From positions 1 through 18,393 of the forward strand of contig JAHZBA010000042.1 in NCBI GenBank assembly GCA_019423635.1: a DNA stretch of 18,393 nt, in the 5' to 3' direction. Of the stretch, positions 12,537-18,393 are shown in pieces (the first letter of the stretch is position 1; each line of letters opens with the position of its first letter). Both the position numbers and the translations under genes were made by a program. The stretch comes from Clostridiales bacterium. GTDB taxonomy: Bacteria > Bacillota > Clostridia > Oscillospirales > Oscillospiraceae. A model generated the notes under the pieces. It was not told where the DNA came from and did no database searches. It saw nothing but the letters and a program-made list of their open reading frames with translations.

Positions 12537-13415
12537 ATGCAAGCGATCCTGCCCTATCTGATCAACGGCGTCTCCGTGGGCGGCCAGTACGCCCTGATCG
12601 CCATCGGATATACCCTGGTCTACGGCATTCTGCGGCTGATTAACTTCGCCCACGGCGATGTGTTCATGGTGGCGGGCCTGGTGATGGTCTACGCCACCGC
12701 CGCCATGCCCTTCTATCTGGCCCTGCCCCTGGTGCTGGTGGCCACGGTGTTTTTGGGCTTTGCCATTGAGCGGGCGGCCTATAAGCCCCTGCGGTCGGCG
12801 CCCCGGATGTCCGTCATGATCTCCGCCATCGGCGTCAGCTACCTGATTCAGAATCTGGCCTTCTATATCACCGGCGGCGTGCCCCAGCCCGTGGTTAATC
12901 CCATCCCCTGGATCTCTGAGAACATCATGGTCCTGGGGGCCTCTACCAAGCGGGTGACCCTGGTGACGCCCATTTTGACGATTTTGCTGGTGGCGGCGCT
13001 GGTATACCTCATCAACCACACCAAAATCGGCATGGCCATGCGGGCGGCGGCCAAGGACTTTGAGACGGCCCAGCTCATGGGCATCAAAATCAACGCCGTC
13101 ATCTCCATGACCTTTGTCATCGGCTCGTTCCTGGCGGCGGTGGGCTCCATGCTGTACTTCACCAACTACCCCTCCGTGGCCATCACCTCCGGCGGAATGC
13201 CGGGACTGAAGGCCTTCGTGGCGGCGGTGTTCGGCGGCATCGGCTCCATTCCCGGCGCCGTGGTGGGGGCCTTCATCATCGGCCTTTGCGAGGAGATCAT
13301 CAAGGGTCTTGGCTACACCACCTTCTCCGATGCCTTCACCTTCGCCCTTTTGATCGTGGTGCTGTGCGTGAAGCCCACGGGCCTCTTCGGTGAGAAGGTC
13401 ACCGACAAGGTGTAA
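12537..13415 (+). CDS. livH: Branched-chain amino acid ABC transporter permease LivH-type
   Basis: One of two integral membrane subunits of the importer. The 292 residues are almost entirely hydrophobic, with about eight membrane segments. Typical LivH features are the N-terminal LPYLINGVSVGGQYALIAIG, then YGILRLINFAHGDVFMVAG, and the ATPase-coupling region MGIKINAVISMTFVIGSFLA. AAAGGAGG lies about 7 nt before the ATG. livM follows after 13 bp. It would form a heterodimer with LivM, using LivG and LivF as motors. Confidence 0.95.
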   Translation: MQAILPYLINGVSVGGQYALIAIGYTLVYGILRLINFAHGDVFMVAGLVMVYATAAMPFYLALPLVLVATVFLGFAIERAAYKPLRSAPRMSVMISAIGVSYLIQNLAFYITGGVPQPVVNPIPWISENIMVLGASTKRVTLVTPILTILLVAALVYLINHTKIGMAMRAAAKDFETAQLMGIKINAVISMTFVIGSFLAAVGSMLYFTNYPSVAITSGGMPGLKAFVAAVFGGIGSIPGAVVGAFIIGLCEEIIKGLGYTTFSDAFTFALLIVVLCVKPTGLFGEKVTDKV

Positions 13416-13428
13416 AGGAGGGATGGAT

Positions 13429-14538
13429 ATGACGAAAAGCAGACAAAAGCTGGTGATGATGGCGGTGGTGCTGGTGGCGGTGCTGGCGGCCAGTATGGCC
13501 GTGGACGCCGCGCTGCCCAGCTATCACATTGCCATCAAGGTCATCAAAAAGGCCACGGTCTATGCCCTGGTGGCGGTCTCCATGAACCTTCTGAACGGCT
13601 TTACGGGCCTGTTCTCCCTGGGACAGGCGGGCTTCATGCTGCTGGGGGCCTTCTCCTACGGCGTGCTGACGATTCCTGTGGACAAACGCGCCGGCGTGTA
13701 CCAGTATTTTGACGGCGGCGCCATCAAGTTCTCCCTGCCGGAGATCTTCTCCGGCTTCCTGGGGGAGACCGTGGGCTCCACGGTGGGGATGCTGCTGGCC
13801 CTGCTGGTGGGCGGCATCCTGGCGGCTCTCATGGCCTGGCTCATCGGACTGCCGGTGCTGCGGCTGAAATCGGACTATCTGGCCATTGCCACCCTGGGCT
13901 TTGCGGAGATCCTGCGGGCCTTCTTCCAGTGGAACGCCCTGGGGCCCATCACCAACGGGTCCAACCTCTTGAAAAATTACCCGGACTTCACTCACGCCAC
14001 GTCCTATATCATCCTGGCGGGGCTGCTGGTGGCGGTGATCGTTTTGCTGATTAACTCCACCTACGGCCGGGCCTTCAAGGCCATCCGGGACGACGAGGTG
14101 GCCGCGGAGGCCATGGGCATCAACCTGGCCAAGCACAAGCGGATGGCCTTTATCATCAGCTCCTTCTTCGCCGGCGTGGGCGGCGGAATGCTGGCCATGT
14201 ACAACGGCACCATTGCCGCGGCGTCCTTCAAGAGCACCATGACCTACGAGATTCTGCTGATCGTGGTCATCGGCGGCATCGGGTCCATCTCCGGGTCCGT
14301 GATCGCCAGCTTCCTGTATATCTTCAGCTCCGAGTGGCTGCTGCGGGGCCTGGACTCCGGCAAGTTCCTGGGAATCAACGCCCCCGGTGTCTTCAAAAAC
14401 GGCTTCCGCATGGCGGTGTTCTCCGTCATCATCATGGTGATTGTGCTGTTCTTCCGGAAGGGGATCATGGGTGACAAGGAGCTGCCGGACCTCCTGGATC
14501 GAAGACCGGGGCGCAGGAAGGAGGCTGCCGGAAAATGA
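13429..14538 (+). CDS. livM: Branched-chain amino acid ABC transporter permease LivM-type
   Basis: Second membrane subunit, 369 residues, multi-pass. Family landmarks: YALVAVSMNLLNGFTGLFSLGQAGF near residues 48-72, LRLKSDYLAIATLGFAEILR in the middle, and the coupling region FKAIRDDEVAAEAMGINLAK. An insert of roughly 30 residues (about 85-115) follows the GQAGFMLLGAFSYG stretch. The start at 13429 is chosen because AAAGGAGGG runs directly into an earlier in-frame ATG (13423) and lies at normal distance from 13429. Its last four bases (ATGA) overlap the start of livG, indicating coupled translation. Confidence 0.94.
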   Translation: MTKSRQKLVMMAVVLVAVLAASMAVDAALPSYHIAIKVIKKATVYALVAVSMNLLNGFTGLFSLGQAGFMLLGAFSYGVLTIPVDKRAGVYQYFDGGAIKFSLPEIFSGFLGETVGSTVGMLLALLVGGILAALMAWLIGLPVLRLKSDYLAIATLGFAEILRAFFQWNALGPITNGSNLLKNYPDFTHATSYIILAGLLVAVIVLLINSTYGRAFKAIRDDEVAAEAMGINLAKHKRMAFIISSFFAGVGGGMLAMYNGTIAAASFKSTMTYEILLIVVIGGIGSISGSVIASFLYIFSSEWLLRGLDSGKFLGINAPGVFKNGFRMAVFSVIIMVIVLFFRKGIMGDKELPDLLDRRPGRRKEAAGK

Positions 14539-15377
14539 GCGAGAACGTTTTGAGAATTGAAAACGCCACCATGCAGTTCGGCGGCGTGGTGGCCGTGGAC
14601 AATCTGAACCTGGAGATCAACCAGGGGGAGATTGTGGCCCTGATCGGGCCCAACGGCGCGGGGAAGACCACCGCCTTCAACGTGGTCACCGGCGTGTACC
14701 AGCCCACCAACGGGGCGGTGTGGTTCTGCGGGGAGAAGATCATTGAAAACCACCCCCAGGGCAAGATGAAAAAGCTCTACAAGGGCCAGCATGACGGGGA
14801 GTACCAGCATGTCCTGGCCCCCACGCCGGATAAGATCACCAAGCTGGGCATGGCCCGGACGTTCCAGAATATCCGGCTGTGGAAGTCCCAGACGGTATTT
14901 GACAACGTGCTCATCGCCAAGCACTGCCGCACCACCAGCAACGTCTTCTCCGCCACCTTCCGCTTCAACCGTAAGGAGGAGGCGGCCCAGCGGACCGAGG
15001 TGGCCCGGCTTCTGGAGATCGTGGGCCTCTCGGACGTGCAGAATGAGCTGGCCACGTCCCTGCCCTACGGTAAGCAGCGGCGGCTGGAGATTGCCCGGGC
15101 CCTGGCGGCGGAGCCGAAGCTGCTGCTTCTGGATGAGCCGGCGGCGGGCATGAATCCCCAGGAGACCGACGAGCTGACGGCCTTCATCGCCGAGATCCGG
15201 GACCAGTTCCACTTGACGGTCTTCCTGATCGAGCACCATATGAACCTGGTCATGGACATCTCCGACCGGATCTATGTGCTGGACTTCGGCGAGCTGATCG
15301 CCCAGGGGACGCCGGCGGAGATTCAGAACAATCAGCGCGTCATTGACGCGTATCTGGGGGTGGCCGAGGATGCTTAA
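14535..15377 (+). CDS. livG: Branched-chain amino acid ABC transporter ATPase LivG-type
   Basis: Cytoplasmic ATPase subunit. The 280 residues contain Walker A GPNGAGKTT (38-46), the family phrase ARTFQNIRLWKSQTVFDNVL, a signature in the form LPYGKQRRLE (176-185) rather than LSGGQ as is usual for LivG, Walker B LLLLDEP (196-202) and the switch histidine in IEHH (H234). An insert of about 20 residues (roughly 75-95) precedes the Q-loop region, making it a little longer than the usual ~255. It overlaps livM by 4 nt and livF by 8 nt. Confidence 0.95.
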   Translation: MSENVLRIENATMQFGGVVAVDNLNLEINQGEIVALIGPNGAGKTTAFNVVTGVYQPTNGAVWFCGEKIIENHPQGKMKKLYKGQHDGEYQHVLAPTPDKITKLGMARTFQNIRLWKSQTVFDNVLIAKHCRTTSNVFSATFRFNRKEEAAQRTEVARLLEIVGLSDVQNELATSLPYGKQRRLEIARALAAEPKLLLLDEPAAGMNPQETDELTAFIAEIRDQFHLTVFLIEHHMNLVMDISDRIYVLDFGELIAQGTPAEIQNNQRVIDAYLGVAEDA

Positions 15378-16080
15378 AATCGAAAACCTCCACGTGGCCT
15401 ACGGCGGCATCCAGGCCCTGCGGGGCATCTCCCTGGAGGTGCCCGACGGGAAGATCGTCACGTTGATCGGCGCCAACGGCGCGGGCAAGTCCACCACCCT
15501 GCGGACCATCACGGGCCTTGTGAAGGCCCAGTCCGGCTCCATCCGGTGGAATGAGGAGGAGCTGCTGGGCAAGTCCATTGACCATATCATCAGCGCCGGC
15601 ATCGCCATGAGCCCCGAGGGGCGGCGGGTGTTCCCCGACATGACGGTGCTGGAGAACCTGAAGATCGGCGCCTATCTCCGCAAGGACAAGGCGGAGATCG
15701 AGAAGGACATCAAATGGGTTTACGAGCTCTTCCCCCGGCTGGAGGAGCGCAGCTGGCAGCTGGCGGGTACCCTGTCCGGCGGCGAGCAGCAGATGCTGGC
15801 CGTAGGCCGGGCCCTCATGTCCCGCCCCCGGCTGATGATGCTGGATGAGCCCTCCCTGGGCCTTGCCCCGCTGGTGGTGCAGGACATCTTCTCCATCATC
15901 GGCGAGATCAACCGCCAGGGCGTGACGGTGCTGCTGATTGAGCAGAACGCCAACATGGCCCTGAAAATCGCGGACCACGCCTACGTCCTGGAGACCGGCA
16001 ATATCACCATTTCCGGCACCGGCGCGGAGCTGCTGGCCGACGAGCGGGTGAAAGAGGCGTACCTGGGCAAGCACGGATGA
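15370..16080 (+). CDS. livF: Branched-chain amino acid ABC transporter ATPase LivF-type
   Basis: Second ATPase subunit, 236 residues, the usual LivF length. Walker A GANGAGKST is at 34-42, PEGRRVFPDMTVLENL marks the Q-loop/helical region, the signature LSGGEQQM is at 135-142, and Walker B MMLDEPSLG near 156-164; LIEQNANMAL is the family form of the switch region. The start at 15370 (MLKIENLHVAYGG) fits the family; the longer frame from 15343 adds a tail with no homologous look. It overlaps the livG stop, so its translation is probably coupled. A strong terminator directly follows and ends the operon. Confidence 0.95.
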   Translation: MLKIENLHVAYGGIQALRGISLEVPDGKIVTLIGANGAGKSTTLRTITGLVKAQSGSIRWNEEELLGKSIDHIISAGIAMSPEGRRVFPDMTVLENLKIGAYLRKDKAEIEKDIKWVYELFPRLEERSWQLAGTLSGGEQQMLAVGRALMSRPRLMMLDEPSLGLAPLVVQDIFSIIGEINRQGVTVLLIEQNANMALKIADHAYVLETGNITISGTGAELLADERVKEAYLGKHG

Positions 16081-16109
16081 AAAAAGAGAGGCGCAAGCCT
16101 CTCTTTTTT
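16080..16109. terminator. Bidirectional intrinsic terminator of the liv operon and the convergent lipoprotein gene
   Basis: AAAAAAGAGAGGC (16080-16092), tetraloop GCAA, GCCTCTCTTTTTT (16097-16109): a 13-bp perfect stem with T-runs on both strands, overlapping the livF stop codon. The convergent gene ends 54 bp further on. Confidence 0.95.
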
Positions 16110-16163
16110 GCGGGGATACACGCCCCTCCGCAAAGGACGCGACAGGAGGATGCCCTCTGCGAG

Positions 16164-16670
16164 TCAGCCGATTCCGCTGATTTCCCCTTGGGAGACGGTG
16201 AGATCGGCGGTAAAGCCGGTGTCCTCGGCGGCCACCAGCTTGAGCCGGCAGGTTCCGCTGTCCACGTGCAGCGTGCTCTGGACGGGCTCCTCCATTTCTC
16301 CGTCACTCTCGGCAACCACCGTGAGGTTCCCGGCGGGGTCAATCCACACCAGCTTCAGCCTGCCGGAGGAGACGTTTAAAGTGCAGGTGATCTCAACGTC
16401 CGCCGCCTCCTCCGCCTCAAAGCTCCAGAGGGTGTCCATCCCCTCCATTTTGCCCGCGCTGGCCGTCCAGTGCTGCTGGTTTTCGATGGACTGCCGGAAG
16501 CGGACGAGGGTATAGGAGTCGGCCTCCCCGGCAATCTGCTCCGCATCGTCGTAGAGACCGGCTGTGACGTCGGAGGAGGCGGAGAAGGAGAAGAGGGCGC
16601 CGGAGGACGAGCAGCCCGCCAGGAGTGCGGCCAGCACCCATGCCGCGCCCAGTACTCTGATCCGTTTCAT
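16164..16670 (-). CDS. Predicted lipoprotein of unknown function
   Basis: A 168-residue protein with a clear lipoprotein signal, MKRIRVLGAAWVLAALLAGC, lipobox LAGC and cysteine at 20. The mature part is acidic and beta-rich, with repeated patterns such as ADVEITCTLNVSSGRLKLVW and the later STLHVDSGTCRLKLV, suggesting two related beta units around 93-115 and 130-150. I do not recognise a family. The start at 16670 has GGGGGTG upstream at good distance; an in-frame ATG at 16694 lacks such a site. A near-consensus promoter lies upstream and a terminator is shared with livF, so it is a monocistronic, probably expressed gene. Location: outer face of the membrane. Confidence 0.85.
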   Translation of the reverse strand: MKRIRVLGAAWVLAALLAGCSSSGALFSFSASSDVTAGLYDDAEQIAGEADSYTLVRFRQSIENQQHWTASAGKMEGMDTLWSFEAEEAADVEITCTLNVSSGRLKLVWIDPAGNLTVVAESDGEMEEPVQSTLHVDSGTCRLKLVAAEDTGFTADLTVSQGEISGIG

Positions 16671-16715
16671 AAAACACCCCCAAGTCTTCTGCAATGCTGG
16701 AACTTGATGTCATCC

Positions 16716-16744
16716 ATTCTACCACGGGCGCCCATGCAGGTCAA
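16716..16744 (-). promoter_or_regulatory. Promoter of the lipoprotein gene
   Basis: Minus strand: TTGACC (16739-16744), 17 nt, TAGAAT (16716-16721); five of six matches in each box. The predicted start is about 40 nt before the start codon. Confidence 0.75.
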
Positions 16745-16815
16745 TCAGCCGGTGTGAAGCCGGCGGCCTTGCCGGCCGGCGCGCCCTTTTCCGTGGGCGT
16801 CCCCGTTTTTCATCC

Positions 16816-16844
16816 TTGTACTTTTGGACAGCTTATGGTACAAT
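16816..16844 (+). promoter_or_regulatory. miaB promoter with extended -10
   Basis: TTGTAC (16816-16821), 17 nt, TACAAT (16839-16844) preceded by TGG, an extended -10. The leader is only about 30 nt. Its position rules out the longer open frame beginning at 16816 as the real gene start. Confidence 0.65.
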
Positions 16845-16881
16845 AACGCAGTTAAAGTATTTCTGCCAGGAGGACTCCAAT

Positions 16882-18294
16882 TTGGAACGCAGCAAGGTAT
16901 TGATCCCGGAGGCGGACCTGAACCGCCAGCGGGCTTTTCAGGGGAGAATTCGGGAGATGTTCGCCGCCCGGCAGGCACATCCGCTGGCCTGCGTGGACAC
17001 CTTCGGGTGCCAGCAGAACGAGGCCGACGGCCAGCGCCTCAAGGGGATGCTGGCTGAGATGGGCTTTGCCTTTACAGAGGAGGCGGCGGAGGCGGATCTG
17101 GTGATTCTGAACACCTGCGCCGTCCGGGAGCACGCGGAGCAGCGGGTCTTCGGGAACCTGGGAATCCTGACCCACACGAAGAAGAGCAACCCCGAGCAGG
17201 TGATCGCCGTGTGCGGCTGCATGGCCCAGGAGCCCCGGGTCTCCCAGCGGATCAAACAGTCCTACCCCCATGTGAATCTGGTGTTCGGCCCCCACGCCCT
17301 GTGGCGCTTCCCGGAGCTCCTGTGGCAGGTCTATGAGAGCCGCAGGCGGGTCTTCTCCGTGGAGGACAGCCACGGTGTCATCGCCGAGGGGCTGCCGGTG
17401 GTGCGGGACCGGGGCGTGAAGGCCTGGGTCTCCATCATGTACGGCTGCAACAACTTCTGCTCCTACTGCATCGTCCCCTACGTCCGGGGCCGGGAACGGA
17501 GCCGGGACCGGGAGGCGGTGCTGGCGGAGGTCCGGGAGCTGATTGAAGCCGGGTATAAGGACATCACCCTCCTGGGCCAGAATGTGAACTCCTACGGCCA
17601 CGACCTGGAAAGCGGCTGCGACTTTGCGGACCTCCTGGCGGAGATTGACCAGATTCCGGGGGACTACTGGATTCGCTTCATGTCCAGCCACCCGAAGGAC
17701 GCCACGAAAAAGCTCTTTGACACCATGGCCCGGTGCACCCACGTGGCCAGGCAGCTGCACCTGCCGGTGCAGTCCGGCAATAACCGGATCTTGCAGGAGA
17801 TGAACCGCCGCTACACCAGGGAGCAGTACCTGGAGCTGATTGACTACGCCCGGAGCGTCATGCCGGGACTGGTGCTGACCAGCGACATCATCATCGGCTT
17901 CCCCGGCGAGACGGAGGCGGAGGCCATGGAGACGGTGTCCCTGGTGGATCAGGTGGGCTACGACGCCCTGTTTACCTTCCTCTACTCCCCCCGCCCCGGC
18001 ACAAAGGCGGCGGAGCTTGAGGACCCGGTGCCCCGGGCGGAGAAGCAGGTGTGGTTTGACAGGCTCCTGGAGGTCCAGAACGCCCGGTCCGCGGCGCGGC
18101 ACAGGGCGTATGTGGGGAAGACGGTTCGGGTGCTGGCCGACGGCGAGAGCGACGATCAGGAGTACCCCATCTCCTCCCGGACGGAGGGGAACCGGCTGGT
18201 GCGCCTCCGGGGGGACGCTGCGCTGATTGGGCGGTTCCTTGACGTGAGGATTGTGGGGAGTAATACCTGGGCGCTGTATGGAGAGGTTGTTTGA
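16882..18294 (+). CDS. miaB: tRNA-2-methylthio-N6-dimethylallyladenosine synthase MiaB
   Basis: Radical-SAM methylthiotransferase that converts i6A37 to ms2i6A37 in tRNAs reading UNN codons. The 470 residues match the family. The N-terminal UPF0004 domain has cluster cysteines C43 (DTFGCQQNE), C79 (LNTCAVRE) and C113 (GCMAQ). The radical-SAM motif is YGCNNFCSYC with C189, C193 and C196, followed by VPYVRGRERSR, diagnostic for MiaB. The TRAM tRNA-binding domain occupies about 400-470. The start is TTG at 16882, 8 nt after AGGAGG; no ATG is better placed. An N-terminal extension of about 30 residues precedes the first domain. The dispersed repeat begins 4 bp after the stop. Confidence 0.97.
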   Translation: MERSKVLIPEADLNRQRAFQGRIREMFAARQAHPLACVDTFGCQQNEADGQRLKGMLAEMGFAFTEEAAEADLVILNTCAVREHAEQRVFGNLGILTHTKKSNPEQVIAVCGCMAQEPRVSQRIKQSYPHVNLVFGPHALWRFPELLWQVYESRRRVFSVEDSHGVIAEGLPVVRDRGVKAWVSIMYGCNNFCSYCIVPYVRGRERSRDREAVLAEVRELIEAGYKDITLLGQNVNSYGHDLESGCDFADLLAEIDQIPGDYWIRFMSSHPKDATKKLFDTMARCTHVARQLHLPVQSGNNRILQEMNRRYTREQYLELIDYARSVMPGLVLTSDIIIGFPGETEAEAMETVSLVDQVGYDALFTFLYSPRPGTKAAELEDPVPRAEKQVWFDRLLEVQNARSAARHRAYVGKTVRVLADGESDDQEYPISSRTEGNRLVRLRGDAALIGRFLDVRIVGSNTWALYGEVV

Positions 18295-18297
18295 TAA

Positions 18298-18393
18298 GGC
18301 CTGCGGCCGGAGGCAGGTTTTTGCTATGATGATAGCCTGCAATGCACCCCCCATTTTCTTTTTGGTCTTGCCAAAAAGAAAACGGGCCGTGCA
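18298..18393 (+). repeat. Multi-hairpin dispersed repeat, copy 3 (cut by the window edge)
   Basis: Same orientation as copy 1, again directly after a stop codon. GGCC-TGC-GGCC (18298-18308); GCTAT-GATG-ATAGC (18323-18336), a re-paired version of GCCAT/ATGGC; AATGCACCCCCCA identical to the other copies; then TTTTCTTTTTGG with CCAAAAAGAAAA (18354-18382), a different stem that still pairs perfectly, and ACGGGCCGTGCA to the edge. The remainder lies outside. Confidence 0.9.
18300..18322 (+). terminator. Terminator-like hairpin after miaB, within the repeat start
   Basis: CCTGC (18300-18304) and GCAGG (18313-18317) with an 8-nt loop, then TTTTT. Only this repeat copy has the T-run form, so the element may have been adapted as the miaB terminator. 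The alternative GGCC/GGCC fold uses the same bases. Confidence 0.45.

Noticed and set aside
16816..16881. Longer miaB frame beginning at 16816
   Set aside because: It contains the predicted -35 and -10 boxes and lacks a ribosome binding site; TTG at 16882 follows AGGAGG at proper distance.

Overview
The window is GC-rich bacterial chromosome with a typical low-GC-Firmicutes gene set in a GC-rich genome: RNase J, GdpP-type c-di-AMP phosphodiesterase, the gdpP-rplI-dnaB neighbourhood, a tilS-hpt-ftsH cluster, strong AGGAGG ribosome binding sites and sigma-A-like promoters. This fits a clostridial gut-type organism of the Oscillospiraceae/Flavonifractor kind. That placement is inferred from style and gene order, not from a database search.

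Layout. Positions 1-532 (minus) hold the first 177 codons of RNase J, preceded by a leader of about 400 nt rich in hairpins. From 1030 a plus-strand unit runs gdpP, a small two-helix membrane protein and rplI. Between rplI and dnaB, which are usually close neighbours, sits an extra segment of about 1.74 kb (3856-5597). It has two copies of a roughly 375-bp multi-hairpin repeat in inverted orientation around a core of about 1 kb. The core carries a minus-strand 74-aa orphan gene, a divergent XRE-type regulator and a second, frameshifted XRE copy. A third, window-truncated copy of the repeat lies just after miaB at the right end. Then follow dnaB, tilS (overlapping dnaB), hpt and ftsH.

From 11039 a complete branched-chain-amino-acid-type ABC importer operon is read from its own promoter: lipoprotein binding protein, two permeases and two ATPases (livJHMGF-like). 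It ends in a textbook terminator shared with a convergent gene for an unrecognised 168-aa lipoprotein. miaB (TTG start, extended -10 promoter) closes the window.

The most interesting non-standard content is the dispersed repeat. At least two of its hairpins change sequence between copies while keeping base pairing (covariation), and blocks of 49 and 34 nt are identical between the inverted copies. This points to a structured RNA or DNA element rather than debris. The inverted pair could allow inversion of the regulator-bearing core next to the essential dnaB gene. All functional statements about this element are inference.
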